Positions 45,785 to 57,389 of a DNA stretch of 64,000 bases are shown here, in pieces. Both the position numbers and the translations under genes were made by a program. Every line of letters begins with the position of its first letter. Within the stretch, counting starts at the first letter, position 1. Source of the stretch: Flammula alnicola. Lineage: Eukaryota; Basidiomycota; Agaricomycetes; Agaricales; Strophariaceae. The DNA is taken from NCBI GenBank assembly GCA_015499995.1, contig JADNRV010000151.1, positions 1 through 64,000 of the forward strand. Reading direction: 5' to 3'. The notes under the pieces were generated by a model, which saw nothing but the letters and a program-made list of their open reading frames with translations, was not told the origin of the DNA and ran no database searches.

Positions 45785-46020
45785 CTGCATCGCCATCCTA
45801 GAGGTCAGTTCCCACCGGTCCTGGTCACAATAATCAGGGTGAGGCCAGGGCGTCCCACAATGCTTTGTAGAGGCCCAAGCCCTTAACGAGATCCCCATTT
45901 TTCTTGCAGATAATGTATCTAGTGGCATACATCTACTCAACTGCCCGTTTTCTTGACGAAATACGCTGGAATGAGCAAGATATGCGCCATGTAAAAAAGT
46001 TATTGACAGAATTTGCGCCG
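45785..46020 (+). repeat. Coding-like direct repeat, unit 2
   Basis: Partner of 44,845-45,080. It reads MYLVAYIYSTARFLDEIRWN then EQDMRHVKKLL. The amino-acid pattern is better kept than the bases, suggesting descent from a protein-coding gene that I cannot name. Confidence 0.45.
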
Positions 46021-46109
46021 CACAATTTAGCTTTGTTTGTTCGCCAGTTTGCGAGCAAAGCGAGCAAAAGCCGCTCATCACCATGATCATCGATGGCAAA
46101 GCAAGTCGC

Positions 46110-47095
46110 AATCGCAGATCTATGACCTGCAGAACTGGGTGCGGGCCACTGGGTGGATACAGATACCCCCCAGCCGACGCCGAGCGGGCGGCGGGTGGGG
46201 CGTACTCCGTTCGTTCTTTTGTGCACACCACACTTGCTTCCGTGTTTGATGTGGGTCGGTCTGCTCTTCGTTCCTTCACTTGTTGGGTTTCGAGTGTCGT
46301 TATCCTACAGCGGGCTCGGCGCATAACTTTTGTCCGGCTTTCGCCGTTGTCTACTTTCCGTCGTCGTCTCTTTCTCTTTCTCACTGTTATCTTTCGTCTG
46401 TTCCTAGTCGTCGTCGTCACTAGTCCCCTCTCTCCTCTATTTGCTATTTCCCCTGTCCTTCGCTCCTCCCTCTTCCATCCTACACCAGCAAATGAACGTG
46501 AGCTAGCACTCCCTCTCCCTCTCACCCAACTGCAGTCCACCCACGCACAACGAGGTCGTCCACAGGCCGCATACCACCTCCCTTTCTATCCCCTTGTATC
46601 GCTCCCTGGCTGACTCTTCTCTCTTCTCCCCTCTTCTTCCTTTATGTTCCCTGTTTTCCCACCTTACTGCTTCAACTCACACCCAAATCACAAAAAGCTC
46701 CTTACACTCCACCCAAACCCGAACCGGCTCCTATCCACACAGCTCTCCCTCCTCGGTCTTTACGCCGCCCCACGATCGGGCATGGGAATTGTTTGTTCCG
46801 CGCGCTGGCCGACCAGGTGCATGGGAGCGCGGTGTTCCATGGGGACGTGAGTTGAATTTTGATTTTTCGGAATTTGGAAAGAGAGAGCAAGAAAGTCGGG
46901 TGTTTGGGGTTGATCGTTGCCTTGACTCTTCTTGGATGAGGTTTTGGTCGATCGGAAGTTGGCTGGAAGGAGGGGTTCGGAGCGTTGGATGGTTGGACGT
47001 TGTGATCCTGTGGACGGCAGGAAAGGTGCCTAGGATAAGGCGCATGGATATATGATGAGTCGTCGGGTGTACTTGGTTCGTTCATTGGTTCGTGC
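46110..47095 (+). pseudogene. Truncated OTU protease copy, right (chimeric with F-box 5' flank)
   Basis: Plus-strand copy of OTU intron 1, exon 2 region and the catalytic exon (46,730-46,850). The active-site loop GDGNC reads GHGNC here. It stops at about 47,095, inside sequence absent from the intact gene but present in the left truncated copy, and joins directly to an orphan NACHT 5' end on the other strand. Exons 4-6 are missing. Confidence 0.7.
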
Positions 47096-47097
47096 TG

Positions 47098-47262
47098 CGT
47101 TGTGCAATATTCTGGAATAATATTTGAAGCCCTATAAAATAGCGTAAGTTACGAAGGTTTGGCTGGTACATGTTGTTACGCACCAGTCAACCCAATATCG
47201 AATACTCCATTGAATGTACCACCGTAAATATTGACGTCTTGAGGGCCTTCAAAGTAAGCCAT
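47098..47262 (-). pseudogene. Orphan 5' end of a NACHT gene
   Basis: Minus-strand exon 1 (MAYFEGPQDVNIYGGTFNG, start at 47262), intron 1 and the first codons of exon 2 (GLQILFQNI), then breakpoint. It is closest to copies A and B by the VNIYGGTFNG variant. The 5' flank continues intact to 47,384. Confidence 0.75.
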
Positions 47263-47599
47263 TCTCGGTTTTCTTTGGGTTTTCTGAAGGCGCGCTAAAT
47301 AACAGCAAATACCGTGGGCAGCGGCGTAGAGCTTAGCCGGCACGTAGATCTAGGGAAATTTCATTTAGAAATGGTTGGAGTAGAGGATAATCGTGAGTTC
47401 GTTTGCCTGATATTATACGCATCCTGGGCACTTTTTCTGGAGGACAGTGCTGATATTATTAGCAACTCATTTTTTGGCAACTATATTCTGGTCCTCATTC
47501 ACACTCCCGACAACCATCAACCCGGTTACTTCTGCCCTTAGCGCAATGAGACCGCAGAAAAACATCGCAGCCCCCTATACGGAGACCCGCAGGACCGGT

Positions 47600-48687
47600 C
47601 CGATAGCACCTTTATGAAGATACGAAGCCTGAGCGGCAGCGCAAGACGCTGTTCTGGCTTTCGACGACGTTGAGGCTGGTGTCGCGCCAGCTGTACATCG
47701 CGAGCAGCACGTGTTGCGTTCGACCTACCTCCCCGCGTACCAGGCAATGATCCTCCTGGGGTACTCGAGCGATACATTTCCGATGGGCGTCCCCGTTCCC
47801 TCGTCCCCAAGCTCTAACCCCAGCGCTCCGTCTACTCCAAATCTCAACGGCGCCCCGCCCCATATGAGTCGCCCTCCCTGCCGTCGTGACCTTATACCTA
47901 CACCCCTGACACCTCGCCCCTGCTCACACCACACCTCGAAAAACCCGTCCGCTTCATCCTCCTCAAAGTCCGCCAAGACGTCTTCGGGGGTGAGTCGGAG
48001 CTGCACATGGACCGCGAGGACGCGTTTCGGGACTTGTTTGGCGTCGCGCAGCCCCCTGCCCACTTGCAGGATCTCGTGCGGATTTACAGGGTGAGGGAGC
48101 GCGCTGTGAGTGTGCCTGGATGGGATGGGCAAGCTGATGGACAGATGCAGAGAAGGATGTATGCCGCGAGTTCAAACAGGTTGCAGAGTTTGGCTGTTCT
48201 CGGTCTAGGCATGTCGCCGGCGGAGGCGCTGTCGCTTTCGCCGTCATTTTATTCGACGACCTCGGCACCCGCACAACCACCAGCGCCTGCACCATCACCC
48301 AAACCCACGTCAACGTGGCACTCCTTCTTTAAAAAGCCCTCCTCGCCCGCCTCTTCCTCTGGCGCGTCCACACCCCGTACCCCTTCCTCTCCCTCCGCCG
48401 CTTCACCTCCCAATACCGAGCCCAACTTCAATTCCACAACCTCGTCTAATAATAAAGGTACCCACCCCTCCTCCCTCTCCATCCAACCCCCGCAGCGACA
48501 AACCCCGACACTCAATCCCCTCCCTTTCCCCTCCTTATCCATCTCATTCTCCCCGCGCCGCATCAGCTTCGTGCTGAACCGCGTCCGAACGATTGCGGAG
48601 GTATTGAGGGTGCCGGAGAAGGAGCCGCTGGAGGTCCTTGCATGGGGCTTGGTGCAGGAGGTGACGGCGGTGTTGGGGGCAAGTTGA
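47600..48687 (+). pseudogene. F-box-like gene, broken copy 5
   Basis: Starts inside the homology with the conserved core (CGGCAGCGCAAGACGCTGTTC...), so the N-terminus with the F-box helix is lost. A frameshift near 47,705 (GAGCAGCACGTG for GAGCATGCACGT in other copies) and others follow. From 48007 the frame is open to the stop at 48687: MDREDAFRDLFGVAQPP through FPSLSISFSPRRISFVLN. Convergent with NACHT F. Confidence 0.75.
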
Positions 48688-49156
48688 GTGAGATGGAGGG
48701 TGGTTTCGAATTCTCTGCTCGGACGTCATTGTCGTACATACCTCCAATCTCGATACCTCGACTTGCACATCTATCATTACATCACGTACTGTGTATGTGT
48801 ATATACGTATTCACCACTTGACGTCGACCATATCTGACCGATTGTACTATACTGTACTACTAATTCTCTTCCTCTCTTGTTAACTGTTTTCACTTCACTG
48901 GGACCAGAAAGCCATGTACTTTTTGAGAGCAACGATTCATATCTATAGTCGTGATCTCCCGGCATTCAATGTGGGATGTTGGGATTAGGTTGGGAGGGCT
49001 GATGTACCCTCTCCTCGAACACGTAGAAGAGAGTCCGACTATCACTTGTTGAAGTCGTATACATGGCATGTTTCTAGTTCGACCATATAGCTCTTCAGAA
49101 TCATATTCCTCCAGGTCACTAAGTCGTCAGTTGATTCCGCTTGCGGCTTCAGCCTT

Positions 49157-51189
49157 CTAGTATCTGTTTCTCAGGTCCCGAACAACCTGGCGCGCTGCTA
49201 CAAAATATACTGTTGCTTTGCTAGGGCGGTTGCGACGATGACATTCCTAAGGAGGATCAAGGCCATTGAATTAATATGGGAGGAATAAATAATTTTATTG
49301 CCCACAGGGGACTGGTACTCACCGCTATCGACTCTAGACAATTACCTGTTCGATGGGGTAGGCGCATATACCAATGTTGGGTCAATGACCGTTCTTCTGT
49401 CTGTCTGGAAGGCAGCAAAATGTTAATTCCAAATAGTCCTCTGCAGAAGAATACAAACAGATACCTCTTGCGGAGCCTACGCTGAACTGTCACAGCCATT
49501 TCATGAACCCATTCCTGCGCGAGATGGTAATGAAATAAGGAAGCATTAATACCCTTGATTTCGTCACAAAGGTGGTCCTGGTCGGACACTAACGATAACA
49601 TCCAGTGAATGTCCCAGCAACCAACTGCATGTGACTTGACCGTCCCAGCATGTTCACCATTCAAGGAATGCATGGCTGTTTTTTAACAACGAATAAACCC
49701 CAATAAGCAGTAGATATGATGCACAAGGCTAGATCTCACCTATGGCAGGGTCGAGTTTGATTGTCTTTAAACATGCGAGGGCAATGCGACTATGCATCAC
49801 ATTGATGTCAATAAAGTAATTGCCAGACCGAGAAGCATCAAGCAGAAAGTCCGGGAAGGACTTATGGAAGAATTTGACCTCGCCATCCTTGGAAACTTCT
49901 ACCAGGGACCGGATTGTCCTCAAAGCCTTCTCAGGTTGAAGACCAAGGAGCTCTTCCATGACTCGACAGGCGCTGGCTGAGTAAATCATTAGAAATTGAA
50001 ACTCAATGATGGCCTCAGTCAGGGCAATGACAGCGCCCAAAGCATCCAAGGTCTGCTGCTTGTCCAGAGATGTTGAGAGAATCTGGACGTACAGCCGATC
50101 GAGGGCGGCAAGGGGATTGGTCGAGTTACCAATTTTCGAAGCCCTGGCTGTACTGAGGATAAGATCGAGCTGAACAATGGGTTGATTGGATGGGTCACCG
50201 ACGAATTTAAGTACTGTCGAGGCATAGGTGAATTGTCCTGATGCCCTTTCGACAAACTCATCAACAACGCTGGGGGTAGGCCAGGGCTTCGGTACATTTG
50301 CCATCGTCCGTTGGTGGTCCGGGGCACTGCAGATGTCCGTGAACCCCGATCGAAGAAATGTCCGAATATCTTCATCCGTGTCTGATGTTTGTTCAAGAAA
50401 CATTCGACGAGTATGCGGCAACAACAGTTGAGTGTCGAATTCGTGACGGATCCAAGGCTCGGGTCGGCTTGTCAGGACAATCTTGATGGGGAGGTTGCGG
50501 TGTTGAGATATGGAGCCCAAGAGTCGCACTATTTCTCCCTGCGTCGTCTCTCCAAGACATTCATCGAGTCCATCAATCACGATAACGAGGGGGGTCTAGC
50601 GAGATCGAATAGTCGAAGGGGTTCGATTATGAGCTCTTCCAGTTGAAGCGTCATGTTTTTCTCCAAAATCGCAGGATCCTCCCTGATTTTCTCCTCAATT
50701 GCCTTGCGGATAGTCTGTCGCTCGGGGCAGGCAAGTTGGTATGCGATGGTGGCAAAGAGGGATCGGGGGTCGTTACGTCCGGGTACCATTCGTGAAAAGA
50801 AGAAACTCCCTCCTAGTTGACCACACTCCAGAAGTCGCTGGCAGACGGTCTGTGCGATTGCCGTCTTTCCTACGCCCGCTGGACCATTCATCCAGAATAT
50901 TCGGGATTCGTTGGTCCCAAGAGGCCTGTGGGTCCATTGGACAATGTCGTTGACTATTGCTTTGCGTGTATTCGGATGACACTTTGGAGGTGGGTGTCGT
51001 TCTGCAGAATCGTGAGTTGCGCCGTGTGTAATATTCTGGAATAATATTTGAAGCCCTATAAAATAGCCTAAGTTACGAAGGTTTGGCTGGTACATGGTCT
51101 TGTTACACACCAGTCAATCCAGTATCGAATCTTCCATTGAATGTACCACCGGAAATATAGACGTCTCGTGGGTCTTCAAAGTAAGCCAT
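49157..51189 (-). pseudogene. NACHT NTPase copy F, single-base frameshift
   Basis: Exons by comparison: 51189-51111, 51055-49740, 49675-49465, 49404-49323 and 49246-49157. Walker A (GPAGVGKTAI) is intact. At 50589-50594 six bases (C on the coding strand) precede TCGTTATCG where one more base is needed, so the frame shifts just before Walker B (VIDGLDE), then continues open in the new frame to the end of exon 2. The region before the break (LACPERQTIRKAIEEKIRED) resembles the C/E/H type, that after it (GNLPIKIVLTSRPEPW) the A/B/D type. The last exon ends early. A homopolymer error in the assembly is possible. Confidence 0.8.
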
Positions 51190-51285
51190 CCTCGGTTCTC
51201 TTTGGGTTTTCCGAAGACGCGCTAAATAACAGTGAGCAGCGTACAGTTTAGTTGGTACGTAGTTACGGGAGACTAGGTTGGAGTG

Positions 51286-51850
51286 AAGGATAGCGCCGTG
51301 AGTTGATGTCGAGTTGATGAGCCAGCTTGTACTGTGAGAAGTTATAAACGTTTGCCTCATCCTGTGCATATTTGTCTGGTGTGTGGTGCTGACATTATGG
51401 CTGTGGCTGTCACAACTCGGCAGCCAGTAGCAGCTCGTCTTTTGGCAGCAGTACCGCGTGTATGTCCTCCCCTTGATATATATTCTCGTTTATCAGGCTG
51501 CCCAGGAATAATCCGCCTAATCTCGTCGAGCAGATTCTGGAGAACAAAGTCCAGGAACATCGGGCCGTTGACCAAGAGGAGTCCGAGTCCGTGTTTCGTA
51601 GCGGTTGTACACCTGTGTGAATGTCCTGCGCTCGACAAACCTCCTCTGGTACCTAGCCACGATTTGCCTGCTGTGTTCGAGTAACCCAATCCCCGTACGC
51701 GTTACCTCTCTCACGTATTCTCCGTCCTCTCCGAACCCCGGGCCCCAACACCAATGCTTCGTTCACCCCAAACTCAAACATTGGCCTCCCTGCATCTGAA
51801 TCCACCTCACCTTTTTGTCTTCACTCCCACTCGTCGTATAAGACAAGATA
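51286..51850 (-). repeat. Upstream module of NACHT F, inverse of 12.4-13.0 kb
   Basis: Mirrors the region upstream of NACHT A, for example CGATTTGCCTGCTGTGTTCG here against its complement at 12.6 kb. No gene. Confidence 0.65.
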
Positions 51851-52079
51851 ATCTTTCTCTTATAGAGAGTTTGGGCTTGAGCTTGATGTGGCACGTCGAT
51901 TCCCCTCTGTATACTTGTGCACGAGCTGACCAAATTCGGGGGGCGGTCAAGCGATATATTGAGCTCCCTTTCCTTAAATATTTGATGTAGTTACGAATTG
52001 CCCTCTGTAACTCAAGCATGCAATACAGCCAGTTATATCACTACGCATACGTCCGAACTACCAATTGCGCGCTGTAATT

Positions 52080-53365
52080 TTAGTAGGTACTGACTCTAGA
52101 TTTGTAGTAGAGGTCATCCACAGTCCTCCGCGCAGGGAAGAAGCGTATTTTGACTTCGCTTGAGCAGTTGCGGCGATGACATTCCTAAGTACAAAGTCCG
52201 TTTTAGTATGTGTCAAGATGATAGAAATAAGCAAAATTGCCCAGAAGGGATTGTTACTCACCCATATCGACTCCAGGCAGTTACCTTTTCGACGGGGTAG
52301 ATGGTCCGAAACACCAAGATTCTGGGTTAATGGGTACTGGTCTTCCTGTCTGGAAGGCAGAAAGGTTTGAATTCCAGTTAGTCATCTTCTGCCATTTTCA
52401 GAAAAACGAAATATCAATTAATATATACCTCTCTCCGAACATACGCCAAACTGTCGAAGCCCTTGCACGAACCCATTCCTGCGTGAGGTGGTAATAAAAT
52501 GAGGATGCATTCAGATTTTTGATTTCGTCAAGAAGTTGTGTCTGATCGGACGTTGCGGATAACAGCCAGTGGTCATCCCAGAAACGAACTGCGTACCGCT
52601 CGACCGCATCAATGCTTTTAGTACGAGATGAATGCATGGCTGTTTTTTTACAGGGAATAAAAACCGATTGCAACAGTAGACATGCTGTACAAGGCTCACC
52701 ATTCTTGTATTTCAGTCTGAACGATCTCAGACAAGTAACGCATATGTTAGTGTGCGCCGTATTGATGTCGATAAAGTAATCGCCAGACCGAGAGGCGTCA
52801 AGCAGAAAATCTGTGAAGGATTTATCGAAGAAGCTGATGCTGCTGTCCTGGGAAACATCTACCAGAGACCGGACCGCCTTCAAAGCCTGTTCAGGCTCCG
52901 GAAGGTCCATTAGCGACCATACATCGAGGAAGTTCTGATGGTCTTTAAGTCCAAGGTCAAGAAATGCAAGGGCAATGCCCAAAACATCCAAGGTACGTTG
53001 CTTATCTGGAGCCGTTGAGAGGATCTCCGTGTACAGTTGATCCAGGTCGGCAAAGGGATTGGTCGAGTTATTGTTTTTCGAGGCCCTGGTTACGCTGAGG
53101 ATGAGCTCGAGCTGATTAATGGGTGGACTGGATGAGTCGCCAACGAATTTCAGCACCGTGGAGGCGTATATGAATTGACTTGATGCCCTGTCCACAAGGT
53201 CCTCTATAACGCTGTCGGCGGGCCAGGGTTTCTTTATGTGTTCCATCGTACTTCGGTGGTTCAGACTGCAACAGATATCAGAGAACCCGGAACGGAGGAA
53301 TGTCCTAACGTCTTCGTCCGAATCATGGGTCGAGCCGTGTGTCATGTTCTGCAACAGTATTTGAA
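52080..53365 (-). pseudogene. NACHT-family copy G lacking the whole ATPase core
   Basis: Exon 2 (from about 53365 to 52700) begins LQILLQNMTHGSTHDS and jumps directly to DEDVRTFLRSGFSDIC. About 190 codons containing Walker A, Walker B and TSRPEPW are gone, in frame, at about 53,318-53,330. The helical region (SSQFIYASTVLKFVGD) and exons 52639-52429, 52349-52262 and 52184-52080 stay open, with YAVRFWDDHWLLSATSDQTQ. Exon 1 with the GGTFN motif and the usual 5' flank are not recognisable. It is the most diverged copy in the array. An in-frame, open remnant could still be expressed as a regulatory fragment, but absence of a start exon favours a pseudogene. Confidence 0.7.
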
Positions 53366-53369
53366 GTTT

Positions 53370-54029
53370 GTTAATGTCGTTTAAGCCAATCTAGTGTCGA
53401 CTCACTTTGAAACACTGGTGATAGTTGTAAGTTTAGTCCAGGGTCAAGCTAACTTTTCGAGAAGTTATATAAGGCGCAAGCTGGCCGCGTGTCAGTGTGA
53501 GGCAGTGTTACTAGTACACGGGACTCAACGCGAGCGCTGATCCAGTGATCACGCGCACGGCTCCAGATAAGTAAGTACTGACCTTCGTTGATAGTATTTT
53601 TTTCGGTAGGATGGAAATATTATGGTTAGGTTTGGATTTGACGTGAGTGTACTTATTACCTGCGAAACAACTTGGACGAGCGAATGCGAGCGTGAACCGC
53701 ATCTCGGTCGGGTCTTCACATTTCAGAATGTCAATAACTGAAAGCTCAAACAATCGATGTAAAGAGAACGTCGCGTATCACAATGAAGGTCTAAACATAT
53801 ACTTGTATACGCGGTAGACGTACGCGCTAATATTAACAATGTCCCATATGAACTAAGCCGTGCCGATCCATGACATCGTACTGTACCGTACGGTACGACA
53901 ATCTCTTTTGTTACAGAGCAAAAAGTACAACCCATGACGAGTACAACAGCGACGATAACAGCAAACCACTTCTCCGGCCGCTATAGCCACCCAACACACC
54001 GCTAGAAAAGAAAAGAGTGAAAGCGGAAA
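53370..54029. other. Right boundary of the cluster, no gene
   Basis: No similarity to the repeats is visible beyond about 53.4 kb. Contains a GTACCGTACGGTAC palindrome near 53,883. Confidence 0.4.
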
Positions 54030-55578
54030 CTATACCATACTTCCATCCGAATCCTGACTGCCCACGCTGTCCCTCGCGTCTCTCTTTCCGCCCTTCCCAC
54101 GAGCGCCTCCCATATACACGGAAGACGACGGTAAATCCGACGGGACAACCAACACCTCCGCAACACCTACCTCAAGGTGCGGCAGCGGGTGCTCGTCATC
54201 ATCGGAGGGCAGAGGCGCGGTAGGTCGCGTGTTCGGTTGCAGGGGATGTGCTGATGTCGGTAGAGGCTGCGAAGAAGATGCATCATGTGAATTTGACGGA
54301 GAAAGAGCAGCCGAATTAGCTAGCGTCGAGCTAGAAATCCCCGAAGCGGATAGAGCAGCGCTAGAAGAAGGCGGCGAGGGCATGGCGATGAGCACCGCGA
54401 TGCGCACCACAGGAGGCGTCTTGTTGTGCTTATGCAGCTCGGCCATGGAAAGGTTTGCACCGCCTGTGCCATGCAGGTCTGTGCTGCTCCCCGAGGTGAC
54501 AGGCGCCGGCAGAGGAGAGGTTGGCGCAGGGGTAGGGTTCAGAATCCGCAGAGCGTGCGAGAAGAAGGCGCGATGTCTTGGTGTCCTAGTCGAATTAGCG
54601 TTAGCGTTGTTACCCGTAGCAACTGCATTGGCATTCGAAGGCGTCGGCACGGGGATCGGCGCGGGGATCGGTGCCGTGGCCGCGGCCGGGACGTCTGCGT
54701 CATTACCTGTGGCCAATCTATTAACGCTCGCCGTCGACGGCGCCGACCCAAGGCGAGCCGCGTTAGTTCCCGTCGTCGTGGCCAGTGGCAGCGACAGCGT
54801 GCTGCTCGCCGCAATCGCAGCAGCAGCAGCAACCGCCTCGGGGGTCTTCGTCCCAGGAGTAACATACGCCGCGGAGAAAGGCTTGATCGTATCCCAGTCC
54901 CGCGAGTACTCCGTCCGCCAATGATCCTGATTGATGCCCTTCCCTGCTGGCCCACCTGGGGCATACCACTCACCCTGCGCTCCAACGCCTGCGACATTCC
55001 CTTTATCGTCGATATAAGCTTCCCATAGGACCGGTTTCTTGCTGAGGTCCACACGCGCAGGGCGTGTAGGCGGGGTTGGCGGGACCCACGTGCCGTTGCG
55101 GATGGCTTCTTCCACCATACGGCGATGCCGCCGCCGGAGAATGAAGGAGCGGATAACGATGGCGGCGGATACGGATAGCAGGAGGACAAGCGTGGCTAAG
55201 AAGGTGTAGACTGGTTTAGACCCATTGTGTTAGTTTGGGGTTGAGAGAGAAGTGTGAGGGGTTGAGAGGGGGTGGACAGGGCAGGGAAAGATGGTGAGGG
55301 AGAGACTATAAGAAGCAAGAGGGCGGTCAAGAGCAGAAGAGAGACGTACGGTAAAGAGACGCAGAGGTTGCGATAGAAGTGTTGCTATTATTCTGACTAC
55401 TTCCCGGTCCAAAGGGCGGGCCAGTCGGTGCTGGTGGCAGCGCCGTCGTAGGAGAGGTGACTGAGGTCGCATCGGGAACCAAGGTGCTGCCCGCTGTTCC
55501 TGTGATCGAACTTGAGTTGCTCGACGACGAAGTCACTTGTGATGATGTCGGTGGGGTACCACTGATGCTTGTCGACAT
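54030..55578 (-). CDS. Single-pass membrane protein with Ser/Thr-rich ectodomain
   Basis: Two exons, 55578-55350 and 55210-54030 (138-bp intron, GTACGT...CCAG), in frame for 469 residues. The first 76 residues are Ser/Thr/Pro-rich without a signal peptide (MSTSISGTPPTSSQVTSSSS). A transmembrane helix follows at about 78-97 (YTFLATLVLLLSVSAAIVI), then RRRHRR, placing the long C-terminal part in the cytoplasm by the positive-inside rule. The cytoplasmic part has a short conserved-looking piece (WEAYIDDKGNVAGVGAQGEW) and long Ala/Ser/Pro low-complexity regions. This architecture is common in Agaricomycetes and resembles stress-sensor-like surface proteins, but no named domain is visible. Confidence 0.7.
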
Positions 55579-56470
55579 CTTGCTGGCTGGAATGTGTCGT
55601 TAAGATACTGAAGATTTCGTTACTGAGTATTCGCTGGGTCGCCCTCTGTAAGGCAGGGACAATGGATGCACCAGAGGTGTTGTAGAGGAAGAGGAGAGTG
55701 GTGGATGGAGAAGAGCCGCTCCCAAAACACAGCAGAGAGTGTGTCAAGGGAAACTTAGCGACGCAGCACGGAGCTATTGGTCACAACTTGATTGTCTAAA
55801 GAAGGGATCCGGAGGGACGGAAACAAATGGAGAGAGCGGAAATTTGAAGTCCAGCGTGGGTGAGTCTTGCCCTAAACGTCCTCGAGAGGTGCTTAGAATA
55901 GCGTGTCAAAGCACGCCGTGCTGACTTTGACCCAATTCTGAATGCGTAGTCGCTCTGTAGTGGGACTTTGTAAGGAAGGGCTATTTAAAGCGTGGGTGAG
56001 GTAAGGTGAAATACGGAGACCCGGATGAGTGATGAGTGATGTCGTTATTTGCGTCGTACGTAGCCAACCAACCCGTGTCTCTGTATTCGTAAGCTTGCAG
56101 TGAAGCCGTTTGTTGGATGGGAAATGGTGTGAGGAAAATGTTATGGGGCGCTGCCTCGGAAATTTAGAAGGAATTTGGAGGATCTAAGGCTTTGTTGAGC
56201 GCAGAGGTGGTTTAGATTTAGATATAGGTTGAACGACGTCGCGATGATTGGATGGATATGGTTGATCCCTGGGTAATTTCGGAGATGTCAGATGGAAAAC
56301 ATGAAAGAATAGTTCGAGGTGACAACGCACAAGTGCAACAGTTTGTCGCCTTCCGTCAAACCCCGAATGCAGAAGGAAAAGCCTGCTATTGTTTGCACCA
56401 CTGGACAATTGATGATTACCCGGTCTACACCACCGCCTTGTGTGGAATGTCCGAAAAACATTAGGTAAAG
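55579..56470. other. Upstream region of the membrane protein gene, no further gene
   Basis: Only short frames without recognisable content. Confidence 0.4.
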
Positions 56471-56479
56471 TTTTATTGC

Positions 56480-57380
56480 CGGGACGTGCCGTGGGACATC
56501 CGTGGTATGGTTTCCCGCAGATGTCCACGGATGTCTGGCCCCTCATATATCAACTGGACATCAAACCTGGATGTCTGTAAGATATCCAAAGGGCCGTCAG
56601 CGGAATATTGTACGTCGGTTGTCGGCTGTCCTCTGGTCGTTATTCACCCAATTTTGGATAAAATTCCTCGTGTCGTATTACTGTATGTAGTTCGTGGTTG
56701 GATGAGGAATATAATCTATATTTTTGCATCACTACATAGAGGGTACATGTACATATTATCAGATAGTCTACAATTGTAAGAAAGGATTGAAAGAACGAGA
56801 GGAAAATGAGGAAATCAGAAAGAGGGTATGTCTGTGAGGTAGATATAAAGATGAGCATATACGGTGGGGGGTAGTGGATGTAGTACGCGCGGCATGAATG
56901 ATGACGGAAACTGTGCGTCGGGGGTTGTGGTAGGGAGAGAGAGAAGGCCGGTGGTGGGAGAAAGGCCTCTAAGACGGTCCAGGAGTAACCGGTGGTGTCC
57001 AAGGGTGGTTGTTGTCGTGAGGCGGCGAGCAGCACAGAGGACGGACAATGAGGGAGGCTGAGGGAGATGATAATGGTTGTAAGTGAAGGAGAGTGTCAAC
57101 GACGTGGCAGGGTTATAGTGACATGTTGTGTCACACCCCCCAGCGAGGGCCAGAATTTTCAAAAAATCGTCCAAGTCCAAAGGAACGTCTTGGTGACAGC
57201 TGGGCGGATATTCTTCAGATGTCTGCAGGGCAGACATCCAAAAGTCATGCAGGGGACATACTTCCCACATTTGCACCCCGACAGCCGAAGAGCGTACCAC
57301 CGGACCTCTTTTGGTTGTCCGGCGGCATGTCAGTCGGCGACTTGCGGGAAACCATCCGAGTTATGTCACACGCTAAACGG
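56480..57380. repeat. Possible decayed element with inverted ends
   Basis: ATGGTTTCCCGCAGATGTCC at about 56,507 is matched in inverse orientation by GACTTGCGGGAAACCAT at about 57,338. Both sides are rich in GATGTC/GACATC strings. The interior has no convincing gene. Confidence 0.35.
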
Positions 57381-57389
57381 TGGTGTAGG

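Noticed and set aside
10945..53365. The palindrome as an assembly artefact
   Set aside because: Arms differ by many substitutions, separate frameshifts and different truncation points, so they are not one sequence joined to its own reverse complement. Individual single-base frameshifts could still be errors.
53876..53900. GTACCGTACGGTAC palindrome
   Set aside because: Isolated and short; no partner or context to suggest function.
54229..54924. Plus-strand frame of 231 codons
   Set aside because: Antisense to the low-complexity cytoplasmic part of the membrane protein gene.
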